Below are positions 7,878 to 15,348 of a stretch of DNA of 64,000 bases, in pieces. This stretch comes from Planctomycetota bacterium. Its GTDB lineage: Bacteria; Planctomycetota; MHYJ01; JACPRB01. A model generated the notes under the pieces. It worked only from the letters and a program-made list of their open reading frames with translations, searched no databases and was not told where the DNA came from. How positions within the stretch are numbered: the first letter of the stretch is position 1; each line of letters opens with the position of its first letter. The stretch spans positions 24,657 to 88,656 of the forward strand of contig JACQVR010000091.1 of assembly GCA_016209705.1 (NCBI GenBank), in the 5' to 3' direction. The translations under genes and the position numbers were made by a program.

Positions 7878-8435
7878 ATGCATTACGTGACGCGCGCGCA
7901 GATGGCGGAGCTGGATCGGCGGGCCATCGAGGAGTTCGGCATTCCGGAGGCTCGCTTGATGGATCGGGCGGGCGCCGCGGTCGCCGCGGAAGTGGAGCGC
8001 CGGTGGCCGGATCGGCCCGTCGAGGTTTTCTGCGGGAAAGGGAGGAACGGAGGCGACGGGCGGGTCGTGGCGCGATCGCTGGGCGCGCGGGCCTGGACGC
8101 TCGGGGACCGATGGACGGTGGCGCCGCGGGCGGTGATCGTCGACGCGCTCTTCGGCACGGGGCTCAACCGCGAGGTGACGGGCGAGGCGCGGGCGATGAT
8201 CGAGGCGATCAACGCGCTCGATCGTTCCGAGCATCCGGTGATCGCCGTCGACGTCCCTTCGGGCCTCGACGCGGACACGGGCCGCCCGCTCGGCGCGGCG
8301 GTGCGCGCGACCGTCACGGTCACGATGGGACTTCCGAAAGTCGGGTTTCGAACGGCGGAGGCGGAGGAGTACCTGGGCGAAGTCGTGGTCGCCGACATCG
8401 GCCATCCGCCCGACCTCTTGCGGGACACGCCGTGA
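7878..8435 (+). CDS. nnrE: NAD(P)H-hydrate epimerase, stand-alone YjeF_N domain
   Basis: 185 residues. MHYVTRAQMAELDRRAIEEF opens the fold; GKGRNGGDGRVVAR near 52, DALFGTGLNREV near 90 and VDVPSGLDADTG near 120 are the conserved substrate-binding loops, with the catalytic Asp in the last of these. It repairs damaged NADHX/NADPHX by epimerising the R form to the S form used by the dehydratase. It is shorter than usual (about 210-240) and lacks the fused NnrD dehydratase domain, which must be encoded elsewhere. The start overlaps nothing and lies 6 bp after the HEAT gene. Confidence 0.88.
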   Translation: MHYVTRAQMAELDRRAIEEFGIPEARLMDRAGAAVAAEVERRWPDRPVEVFCGKGRNGGDGRVVARSLGARAWTLGDRWTVAPRAVIVDALFGTGLNREVTGEARAMIEAINALDRSEHPVIAVDVPSGLDADTGRPLGAAVRATVTVTMGLPKVGFRTAEAEEYLGEVVVADIGHPPDLLRDTP

Positions 8436-8472
8436 TGGCGCGCCCGCGGCGCTTCGGTTATGGTCAGGAACG

Positions 8473-9816
8473 ATGAAGGTCCTTCTGGCCGACGATGAGC
8501 GAACGATCGCGATCACCTTGGGAGACGCGCTGCGGGCCGCGGGTCACGAAGTCGTCATCGCCTCCGACGGCGAGCAAGCGCTGCGCGCCCTGAACGCCGA
8601 GCCCTTCGATTGCCTCATCACGGATCTGCGCATGCCCAAGCTGGACGGCTTGGCGTTGATGCGAACCGTCCGGCAGAAGCACTCCGATACGGCGGTGGTG
8701 GTCATCACGGCGTACGGAAGCGGAGAGATCGGCTTCCAGGCGGCCAAGGACGGGGCCTTCGACTTCATCCAGAAGCCGTTCTTCAACGAGGACGTCATCC
8801 TCAAGCTCGACAAGCTGGAGCATTTCCGGAGGCTTCAGGAGGAGAACCGCCGCCTGAAAGCCGAACTGGCCGATCGAGGAGCCTTCGGGCGCCTGGTGGG
8901 GCGGTCGCCGGGAATGCAGGCCTTGTTCGAACAGATCCGTTCCGTGGCGCAGAGCGACGTCAGCGTCCTCATCGAAGGAGAGAGCGGCACCGGCAAGGAG
9001 TTGGTCGCCCGGCAGATCCATCACAGCGGCGCGCGCCGCGCCGGGCCCTTCGAGGTCGTTTCCAGCGCGATGTACGAGGGGCTCATCGAAGACGATCTCT
9101 TCGGCCACGTGAAGGGGGCGTTCACGGACGCCAAATCGGACCGACCCGGCCGGTTCGAGCGGGCCCGCGGAGGCACCATTTTCATCGACGACATCGACGA
9201 CATGCCGCTCTCCACGCAGGTGAAATTGCTGCGCGTGCTCCAGGAAAAGGAAGTGGAGCGGTTGGGCGACACCCATCCGATCCGGGTGGACGTGCGGGTC
9301 ATCGCCGCCACGAAAACGTCGGCGTGGGAGCTGGTCCGCCAGAAGAAGTTCCGCGACGATCTCTTTCATCGGCTGAACGTTGCGCATCTGATCATTCCTC
9401 CCTTGCGGGAGCGGCCGGACGACATCCCGATTCTCGTTCAAGCGTTCATCGAGCGGTATGGGCAGGGACGCGAATACACCCTCCAGGCGAATGTTCTGAG
9501 AGCGCTGGAAGCCTATTCATGGCCGGGCAACGTGCGCGAACTGGAGCACGCGGTGGAACGCGCGATCGCCTTCGCGGGCGAAGACCGCGAATTGAAGCGC
9601 GAGCATCTGGTGAAACCTCTGCATCCCGCGGCGGACGCCGCCTCCGCCGGAACCCTGACGCCGCTGCGCGCCGCGGTTGAAGAGGCGGAGGCGCGCCACA
9701 TCCGTCGCGTGCTCGATTTCACCGGCCATCACAAAGGCGAGGCGGCCCGCATCCTCGGCATCACGCGCAAGAGCCTGTGGGAAAAAATGCGCCTCTACGG
9801 CATCGAATCGAACTGA
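8473..9816 (+). CDS. NtrC-type sigma54-dependent response regulator
   Basis: 447 residues in three domains. Receiver 1-120 with phosphoacceptor Asp in CLITDLRMPKLDGLAL, Thr in VVITAYG and Lys in FIQKPF. AAA+ domain about 145-375 with Walker A GESGTGKELVARQIH, the sigma54-contact loop as GAFTDA instead of the consensus GAFTGA, Walker B GGTIFIDDIDDM and the arginine-finger region. A C-terminal Fis-type helix-turn-helix ends in HKGEAARILGITRKSLWEKM. A TATGGT box lies 8 nt before ATG 8473. No intact cognate histidine kinase is adjacent, but a broken kinase follows at 9908. A sigma54-like promoter exists upstream of dnaK in this window. Confidence 0.93.
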   Translation: MKVLLADDERTIAITLGDALRAAGHEVVIASDGEQALRALNAEPFDCLITDLRMPKLDGLALMRTVRQKHSDTAVVVITAYGSGEIGFQAAKDGAFDFIQKPFFNEDVILKLDKLEHFRRLQEENRRLKAELADRGAFGRLVGRSPGMQALFEQIRSVAQSDVSVLIEGESGTGKELVARQIHHSGARRAGPFEVVSSAMYEGLIEDDLFGHVKGAFTDAKSDRPGRFERARGGTIFIDDIDDMPLSTQVKLLRVLQEKEVERLGDTHPIRVDVRVIAATKTSAWELVRQKKFRDDLFHRLNVAHLIIPPLRERPDDIPILVQAFIERYGQGREYTLQANVLRALEAYSWPGNVRELEHAVERAIAFAGEDRELKREHLVKPLHPAADAASAGTLTPLRAAVEEAEARHIRRVLDFTGHHKGEAARILGITRKSLWEKMRLYGIESN

Positions 9817-9828
9817 CAGGGACGGAGC

Positions 9829-9859
9829 GTTACAATATATTTTGAAAATATTTTGTAAC
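9829..9859. repeat. 31-bp A+T-rich imperfect palindrome, copy P1
   Basis: Begins GTTACAATATATTTT and ends AATATTTTGTAAC. The arms are near-perfect inverted repeats around a TTTTGAAAA centre. It lies between the response regulator stop and the kinase relic. Same family as 14655-14685, 15277-15307 and the triple array at 47360-47452. Confidence 0.85.
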
Positions 9860-9907
9860 AAACATTTCGCCCGTCGCCGGCGCCCCGGATGGTATAGTTA
9901 ATTTTGG

Positions 9908-10901
9908 ATGTCTCCTGCTGGCCGGACTTCGACCTCGCTTCCGGCCGCCGCGGAACGCGGCGTTCTCTCCGCGCTGCACGAAGTCCACGACCAAGGCGTG
10001 CTGCACCGGGACATCAAGCCGGCCAACATCATCGTGAACGAAGGGCCGGTCGTTCATCGCGCGGCGCTGATCGATTTCGGATTGGCGCGCAGCGCTCGGC
10101 TTCGTGCGGCGATTCGGGACATTCCGGTCGGCACCGTGTGGTACATGTCTCCGGAGCAGTCGGGCCTTCTCCACCAGGGAGTGGACACGCCGTCCGATCT
10201 GTACTCCGTCGGCGTCGTGCTTTTCGAATGCCTCGCCGGGCGCGTGCCGTTTCCCGGCCAGGCTGTCGGGGAAGTGCTGCGCCAGCACATGGCGGTCTCC
10301 CCGCCCGAGCTGCGCGCCCTCGGATTGGCGGTTCGCCGTGGACGGCGCGACGCGCATGCAATGGCTGCTCAACGATCTCCTGGAATACGCGCGCATGGGA
10401 ACTCAGCGGAATCCGCTCGTGCCGACGGACGGCGAGCGGGCGCTGGACGAGGCGATGGAGAATCTCAAGGAAGCGTGTCGGGAAGTCGGTGCGACGGTGA
10501 CGCACGATCCGCTGCCCCCGGTTCCGGCGGATCCTTCCCAGCTCGTGCGGCTGTTCCAGAACCTGATCGCCAACGGCATCAAGTTCCACGGCGACCGGGC
10601 GCCGGCCGTCCACGTCGGGGTCCGGCGCACGGGGGAGGATTGGGAGTTTTCCGTGCGGGACAACGGCATCGGAATCGATCCCAAACATAAAGACCGGATC
10701 CTTCGCATCTTTCAAAGGCTGCACGGCCGGAGCGCCTATCCCGGCACGGGCATCGGACTGGCGACGTGCAAGAAGATCGTGGAGCGGCACGGGGGGCGCA
10801 TCTGGGTCGAGTCCGAGCCGGGCCGGGGATCCGTCTTTTATTTCACGCTTCCCGCGTTGAAGGAACCCGTTTCCCCCGGCGAGGCGACGGGCCGGAAATA
10901 G
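9908..10901 (+). pseudogene. Relic of a Ser/Thr-kinase / histidine-kinase fusion protein
   Basis: Two kinase fragments lie in different frames. From ATG 9908 the first frame encodes the second half of a Ser/Thr kinase: LHEVHDQGVLHRDIKPANII (catalytic loop), ALIDFGLARSA (DFG) and VGTVWYMSPEQSG, but the glycine loop and VAIK lysine of the N-lobe are absent. Near 10320-10345 homology jumps to another frame, which encodes the end of a histidine kinase: MQWLLNDLLEYARMGT, LFQNLIANGIKFHGD (N box), SVRDNGIGIDP (G1) and GTGIGLATCKKIVERHGGRI (G2), ending at 10901. This looks like a large bacterial multi-sensor kinase (STK, AAA, GAF, HK) that lost its start and its whole middle. A TATAGT box lies 9 nt before ATG 9908, so a fragment may still be expressed. 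Confidence 0.8.
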
Positions 10902-10915
10902 CGGGGGAACGACGC

Positions 10916-10943
10916 TTGACCGTGCCCGTAGGGGCCTTAGAAT
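10916..10943 (+). promoter_or_regulatory. Promoter of the secreted-protein/FGE/sigma operon
   Basis: TTGACC (10916-10921), 16 bp, TAGAAT (10938-10943). The leader to ATG 11008 is about 58 nt and contains GGGAGGG, so this operon, unlike many genes here, has a conventional ribosome binding site. Confidence 0.6.
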
Positions 10944-11007
10944 AGAAGGCACCCGCGTCAAGCCTCCGCCGTTTCAAATAGAGAACCTAGGGTGCCGGGA
11001 GGGATGT

Positions 11008-11643
11008 ATGATTCGACGAATGTCGAAGGCCTGCCTGGCCTTGACGGGCGCGCTCCTCGCGGGGTCGCCGGTCGAAGCCGCGCGTTCGCCGCAGGAACGA
11101 AAGACGGACGAACGCTTCGCCGTCAACACGAAATTCGGAGTCCAGATCACCATACCGCTGGGCCTTCCGAAGGATCAGCGTGAACTGTGGGAAGCGGTCG
11201 CGGACAAGGAGGGAAAGTTCTTCAAGGATCCCGCGGTCGCCGTGCAGCACAAAGTGGATCATTTCCGGATCGAAGTGACGGTTCAGGAGCTCGAGGAGGG
11301 AAAGAGGTGGTCGGAACTGCCCGAGATTGCGAAGAACGCGCGAGAGAACTTCACCCAGACTCGGCCCGACGGAACGCCGGCAAATTTCAAGGAATGCACG
11401 CTTCGGAAGGAGGATCCTCGATCGAAGCTGCTGCGCGGGTTGACCACCAGCTACATGTATCAGGTGCAATTGGTCGACCTCCGGGACCGGAAAGTGGATC
11501 TATGGGAATGGTTTTGCATCCATAACAACGATTTGATCCGCGTGACGCTGCTGAGCGACGAAGAGAACTTCAAGAAGTATTTTGATCGGGAAGGGCGGAC
11601 CATCTTGATGTCGCTCCGGCGGTGCAAGAAGGACAAGAAGTGA
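11008..11643 (+). CDS. Secreted protein of unknown function
   Basis: 211 residues. The N-terminus (MIRRMSKACLALTGALLAGS, ending PVEAAR) is a signal peptide with a likely cleavage after VEA. The mature part is hydrophilic, mixed alpha/beta, with no motif I recognise. It is the first gene of a run with the FGE-like protein (2 bp gap), an ECF sigma factor and its anti-sigma factor, so it may belong to an envelope stress or surface-modification response. The ATG has a good GGGAGGG box 4 bp upstream. Confidence 0.75.
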   Translation: MIRRMSKACLALTGALLAGSPVEAARSPQERKTDERFAVNTKFGVQITIPLGLPKDQRELWEAVADKEGKFFKDPAVAVQHKVDHFRIEVTVQELEEGKRWSELPEIAKNARENFTQTRPDGTPANFKECTLRKEDPRSKLLRGLTTSYMYQVQLVDLRDRKVDLWEWFCIHNNDLIRVTLLSDEENFKKYFDREGRTILMSLRRCKKDKK

Positions 11644-11645
11644 GC

Positions 11646-13034
11646 ATGACGAATTCGGTCGATCGGCCCGTTCCTCCCCGCCTTTGGCCGATGGTCGCGA
11701 TGGGGCTCCTTTCGGGACTTCTGGCGACGTTCCTCGCGATGCAATGGATTCGATCCGAGCCGGAAGAGCCGGCGGCGGCGCCGCTCCCCGTATCCGCCCC
11801 CGTCGCGGCCCCGCCCCCCGAGATTCCGAAACGGGATGAGGCGGCCGAACTCCTGGATCAAGCTCGTCAGGCCGTGGCCGCCGATCGATTGGAGGAGGCG
11901 GAAGCTCACATCGCCAAGGCCAAAGCGGTTCGCGACGCTCCGGAGGCGGACGAGCTGGAAGCCGAGATCCGCCGCCGCAAGGACGCGGCGGAGGAGGAGC
12001 GGCGCGCGAGGGAAGCCGCCGATCGCAAGGCGCGGGAGGAGCTCGAGCTGGCCGAAGCGGAGCTGGCCCGGGTGCGCCAGGAAGTGGCCAAGCTCCAGGA
12101 CGAAGGGCGGTACGCCGCCGCCGTGGCCCGGTGCGATCGAGCGGCGAAAGAGTTCCCGCAGACGGCCTCGATCGACGAGTACACGAACCTGCGCGAAAAG
12201 GCGGTCCGTTTCCTCGCCGAAGTGACCCGGGAGTACGAGGGGAAGCTGGAGGAGGCGCGGCGGGAGAGCGAACAGAACCGGTGGGGAACCGCGGCGGCGC
12301 TGGTGCGAAAGGCGATGAACCTGTGGCCGGAAGGAGAAAAGGCCGCGGCGCTGTTGAAGGAAATCACGCGAGGAATGCTGACCGCGAACATGATCCGGGT
12401 CCCCGCTTCGCCGGCGGGAGGGGTAAGCTTGGGCGATCCCGATCGGGCGGACGAGCCGGTTCGCCATTATACGGGAGGCGCCTTCCTCATCGACCGGCAC
12501 GAAGTGACGAACGAGGAGTTCGCTATGTTCGTCAAAGAGACAGGGAGGCGCCCGCCCCCCTCGATGTTCTGGAAGGGAAACGACGTTCTGTCCGGTTACG
12601 GGCGTTTGCCGGTGACTCACGTGAGCGCCGCGGACGCGGAGGCCTTCGCCGCGTGGGCGGGCAAGCGGCTTCCCTCCGAGGATGAATGGGAATATGCGGC
12701 GCGATGGCTTGACAGGCGAATCTATCCTTGGGGAGACGCGTTCCCCGAAGGCGACTCGATCGCCGCCAACACCCTGGAGACCTCCCTGGGGGAATTGCCC
12801 AGGGTCAAACCGGTGGAGTCCTATCCCAACGGCCAGAGTCCGTTCGGCGTATATGACCTGGCGGGCAACGTATGGGAGTGGACCTCCACGGAGTTGGGAG
12901 AATTTAGAATCCTGAAGGGCGGATCTTTCTTGACGAATAAAGGAGCCTGCCGCGCCTCGAACCGTTTCGCGGACGAGGCGGGCTTGGCGCACCCGGATGT
13001 CGGATTCCGGTGCGTGAAGGACGTGGCTCCATGA
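11646..13034 (+). CDS. Membrane-anchored FGE/SUMF1-like protein with a coiled coil
   Basis: About 462 residues from ATG 11646. A transmembrane helix near 16-34 (MVAMGLLSGLLATFLAM) is followed by an Ala/Pro-rich linker, a long Glu/Arg/Ala-rich coiled coil (about 60-230) and a C-terminal SUMF1-type domain (about 245-462): FLIDRHEVTNEEFAMFVKET, PVTHVSAADAEAFAAWAGKR, LPSEDEWEYAARW, YDLAGNVWEWT, LKGGSF and GFRCV. Family members include formylglycine-generating enzymes, but many bacterial homologues are non-catalytic or modify other targets. The paired active-site cysteines of true FGE are not evident, so sulfatase activation is doubtful. Confidence 0.85.
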   Translation: MTNSVDRPVPPRLWPMVAMGLLSGLLATFLAMQWIRSEPEEPAAAPLPVSAPVAAPPPEIPKRDEAAELLDQARQAVAADRLEEAEAHIAKAKAVRDAPEADELEAEIRRRKDAAEEERRAREAADRKAREELELAEAELARVRQEVAKLQDEGRYAAAVARCDRAAKEFPQTASIDEYTNLREKAVRFLAEVTREYEGKLEEARRESEQNRWGTAAALVRKAMNLWPEGEKAAALLKEITRGMLTANMIRVPASPAGGVSLGDPDRADEPVRHYTGGAFLIDRHEVTNEEFAMFVKETGRRPPPSMFWKGNDVLSGYGRLPVTHVSAADAEAFAAWAGKRLPSEDEWEYAARWLDRRIYPWGDAFPEGDSIAANTLETSLGELPRVKPVESYPNGQSPFGVYDLAGNVWEWTSTELGEFRILKGGSFLTNKGACRASNRFADEAGLAHPDVGFRCVKDVAP

Positions 13035-13058
13035 AATCGTCATTCGTCGGAGTGCGGA

Positions 13059-13637
13059 ATGGGGTCTGAACCTCAAGGCTTGTCTTCCTACAGCGATCGC
13101 GAATTGGTGTGGCGATCCCAGGCGGGAGACACGGACGCGTTCGGCCTGCTGGTCACGCGGCATCAGGATCGAATCTTCAACGCGGTGGTTCGGTTCTGCG
13201 GGAACGCCGAAGACGCCCAGGACATCACGCAACGGGCGTTCGTCAACGCCTTTCGAAAGATTCGCGAATTCAAGGGCGAATCCGCCTTCACTACGTGGAT
13301 GTACCGCATCGCGTTCAATCAAGCGGTCAGCTTCCTTCGGGAAAGCCGCCGGCAGGGCCTCCCGGCCGGGTCGGGCTCCGGCATGGAACCCGTGGATGAT
13401 CGGCGTCCGGGGGATCGTATCGAGTCGGAAGAGAATCGGGCCAAAGTTCAGGAGGCCCTCAACCGGTTGAGCTCCGACGATCGACGCATCATCATCTTGA
13501 AGGAGCTCGAAGATCGCTCCTACGACCAGATCGCCGAGGTTTTGAGGGTTCCCGTGGGGACCGTGCGCTCGCGGCTGTTTCGAGCGCGCCAGGCGCTCAA
13601 GCAGGAGCTTAAACTGGTGATCGGCACGTCTCCGTGA
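13059..13637 (+). CDS. ECF-type RNA polymerase sigma factor
   Basis: 192 residues. Region 2: VTRHQDRIFNAVVRFCGN, DAQDITQRAFVNAFRKI and FTTWMYRIAFNQAVSFLRE. Region 4: LSSDDRRIIILKELEDRSYD then QIAEVLRVPVGTVRSRLFRA. Region 3 is absent, as expected of the ECF class. The next gene encodes a zinc-finger anti-sigma factor, the usual pairing, so activity is probably released by an envelope signal. It presumably recognises its own -35/-10 type; the promoter at 10916 looks like the housekeeping one. Confidence 0.93.
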   Translation: MGSEPQGLSSYSDRELVWRSQAGDTDAFGLLVTRHQDRIFNAVVRFCGNAEDAQDITQRAFVNAFRKIREFKGESAFTTWMYRIAFNQAVSFLRESRRQGLPAGSGSGMEPVDDRRPGDRIESEENRAKVQEALNRLSSDDRRIIILKELEDRSYDQIAEVLRVPVGTVRSRLFRARQALKQELKLVIGTSP

Positions 13638-13695
13638 TGAAGAGGGCGGGAACTTTGCGGAGGTTCGGAGCGTCCGAAACATAGGCAGGCCGATT

Positions 13696-14652
13696 ATGGG
13701 ATGTGGGTTCAGCCGGGAACTGTTGACGGCGTACTTCGACGGGGAGGTGGACGCGTCCGAGCGCGCCCAAACGGAACGCCACATCACGTCATGTTCGGAC
13801 TGCCTGCGCGAGCTGGCCGACATGAAGTCGCTTTCGATGCGCGTGCGCCGCTTGGAGCGCCGGCCCGCTCCGGTGTCGCTGGCGGAGCCGATCGCGCGCG
13901 AAATCCGCCTGATCGCCGCCATCCGGTTCACTCGAGCCGGCCGGTGGGCGCAATGGGCGGTGTCCATGGCGGCGGTCGTCTTGGTCTCCGCCAGCGTCGC
14001 GGTGGTCGTTCGTCGGCACGCGGCGAGCCGCGAATCCGCCGGGGTTCCCGTCGCCGTCGAAGCGCCGGGACGCTCCGATCCCGGAACCTCCGAAGGGGTG
14101 CAGCCCTGGGTAACCGCCCCGGGATTCGACAGGATGTACACGCCCTTTGACGGATGGCTGTTGGATGGAAGGGAACGGAACGACGTCGAGGGGGGCGAAT
14201 CCGAGTCGGAGCGGGAAGAGACGCCGTTGGATTCGTCCGGCTTCCCGACCCGGCCTCCGGCCGATTTCGAAGCGGCCGCGGACAAGTCGGAGTCGCTTGA
14301 GGTATGGATCGTGACCTCGGATGATGGGCGGGGAATGCGCGCCAAGATCGAGGACCGATTGAAGCGAAGGGGCCTGCCGTTCGTGAAGGGTTCCCCCACC
14401 TTGGTCGGGAGCGACTATGTTCGCAGTCGCTACCTGGAAGTCGAACTTCCGGAGGATGAACTCCGGCTCCTGCGAGAGGAGATTCTCCATGAGGCGGCGG
14501 CCCTGGAGCAGAGCACCTCGGAGGCCGAGGCCAAGTGGTTGAGAGAGCGCGGGGAACGAGCGACCGCCGACGAAAAGAAGCTGGACGGAACTCCCCTCCC
14601 CGAGTCGGCTAGGCGCGCCTCCGGCCGCCGGATCATTCTTGCCTTCCGCTGA
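13696..14652 (+). CDS. Zinc-finger anti-sigma factor, single membrane span
   Basis: 318 residues. The N-terminal zf-HC2 domain reads LTAYFDGEVDASERAQTERH and then ITSCSDCLRELADM, giving the H-x3-C-x2-C zinc site that clamps ECF sigma factors. One transmembrane helix lies near 93-113 (VSMAAVVLVSASVAVVV). The C-terminal half (about 125-318) is periplasmic, acidic and partly coiled (ALEQSTSEAEAKWLRERGER) and may be the sensor. It ends 2 bp before the palindrome P2 and converges with yidD. Confidence 0.88.
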   Translation: MGCGFSRELLTAYFDGEVDASERAQTERHITSCSDCLRELADMKSLSMRVRRLERRPAPVSLAEPIAREIRLIAAIRFTRAGRWAQWAVSMAAVVLVSASVAVVVRRHAASRESAGVPVAVEAPGRSDPGTSEGVQPWVTAPGFDRMYTPFDGWLLDGRERNDVEGGESESEREETPLDSSGFPTRPPADFEAAADKSESLEVWIVTSDDGRGMRAKIEDRLKRRGLPFVKGSPTLVGSDYVRSRYLEVELPEDELRLLREEILHEAAALEQSTSEAEAKWLRERGERATADEKKLDGTPLPESARRASGRRIILAFR

Positions 14653-14654
14653 TT

Positions 14655-14685
14655 GTTACAATAAGTTTTGAGAATTATTTGTAAC
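14655..14685. repeat. 31-bp A+T-rich imperfect palindrome, copy P2
   Basis: GTTACAATAAGTTTTG at the left and AATTATTTGTAAC at the right. It fills the 35-bp gap between the convergent anti-sigma gene (ends 14652) and yidD (ends 14688). In this position it could act as a two-way terminator, but the stem is A/T pairs only. Confidence 0.85.
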
Positions 14686-14687
14686 AC

Positions 14688-14897
14688 TCAGGGAACCGGA
14701 TCGTACCCCGAGCCTCCGAACGGTTGGCACCGCAGCAGCCGGCGAATGGAAAGCCACACGCCTTTGATCGCCCCATGCTTTCGCAGCGCCTCGATGGCAT
14801 AGCGCGAGCAGGAGGGCTCGAATCGACACACTCGGGGGAGCCACGGGCTGATCGTGAGCTGGTAGAAGCGGATCGGCAGGATGAGAAGATATTTCAC
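14688..14897 (-). CDS. yidD: Membrane protein insertion efficiency factor YidD
   Basis: 69 residues from GTG 14897. [20 protein letters not shown] and [15 protein letters not shown] followed by [17 protein letters not shown] are diagnostic of YidD, a small membrane-associated protein that helps YidC insert inner-membrane proteins. The GTG overlaps the rnpA stop (GTGA), so translation is coupled, and GAGGAG precedes it. The family order rpmH-rnpA-yidD-yidC is incomplete here: no rpmH upstream and no yidC downstream. Confidence 0.92.
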   Translation of the reverse strand: MKYLLILPIRFYQLTISPWLPRVCRFEPSCSRYAIEALRKHGAIKGVWLSIRRLLRCQPFGGSGYDPVP

Positions 14898-15241
14898 GGG
14901 TCGCTCCTCGCCCGGCGGACGGCCTCGAGAAGCGCCGCTTCGACCTGGGGGCGAAACACGCCGTCGGGAGGTCGGGCGGGCACGACGACGATGTCGATCC
15001 CGGGGCCAAAGGCCGACTTGTGGCGCCGGAAGGCCTCCCGCACGAGACGCTTCCATCGATTTCGCTGCACCGCATTGCCCAGCCGTCCGGGAACGCTGAC
15101 GGCGAGCCGTGCGATCGAGCGTTCCGTGGGTCGGACGTGGACTCTCAGCAGCGCCGTGGCGGCGCGCCGGCCCTTCCGATAGCAGACGTCGATCTCGTCC
15201 GGGCGGCGGATCCGCTCGGTCTTTCTCAGTTTCTCGTCCAC
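14894..15241 (-). CDS. rnpA: Ribonuclease P protein component
   Basis: 115 residues from GTG 15241. It carries the RNase P signature [20 protein letters not shown], near residues 55-75, plus the N-terminal [20 protein letters not shown]. It binds the catalytic RNA and the 5' leader of pre-tRNA. A TAAAAT box (15253-15248 reverse) lies only 6 nt before GTG, so the mRNA is probably leaderless. The usual upstream neighbour rpmH (L34) is missing from the spacer. Confidence 0.93.
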   Translation of the reverse strand: MDEKLRKTERIRRPDEIDVCYRKGRRAATALLRVHVRPTERSIARLAVSVPGRLGNAVQRNRWKRLVREAFRRHKSAFGPGIDIVVVPARPPDGVFRPQVEAALLEAVRRARSDP

Positions 15242-15276
15242 GTGGTCATTTTAGCGCTTTCTTCTTCCCGCCGCAT

Positions 15277-15307
15277 GTTACAAATACTTTTCAAAATATA
15301 TTGTAAC
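15277..15307. repeat. 31-bp A+T-rich imperfect palindrome, copy P3 (reverse orientation)
   Basis: Starts GTTACAAATACTTTTC and ends AAATATATTGTAAC. Relative to P1 and P2 the asymmetric centre is reversed. It lies between the divergent rnpA and lysS genes, upstream of both promoters. Together with P2 it brackets the rnpA-yidD pair. Confidence 0.85.
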
Positions 15308-15311
15308 AGCG

Positions 15312-15340
15312 TTGCGGCGCGGGGGTCGGCGTGCTACGAT
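15312..15340 (+). promoter_or_regulatory. Promoter of lysS, leaderless
   Basis: TTGCGG (15312-15317), 17 bp, TACGAT (15335-15340), 8 nt to ATG 15349. It starts right after palindrome P3. Confidence 0.5.
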
Positions 15341-15348
15341 CCCCCGCC

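Noticed and set aside
9829..9859. Rho-independent terminator after the response regulator
   Set aside because: The stem is almost only A/T pairs and would be weak; the same element occurs before start codons elsewhere.
11460..14399. 979-codon open frame antisense to the FGE/sigma operon
   Set aside because: Shadow of well-supported forward genes in high-G+C DNA; Arg/Pro/Ser-rich and without motifs.
15242..15348. rpmH (L34) expected upstream of rnpA
   Set aside because: No L34 sequence in any frame of the spacer, which holds two promoters and palindrome P3.
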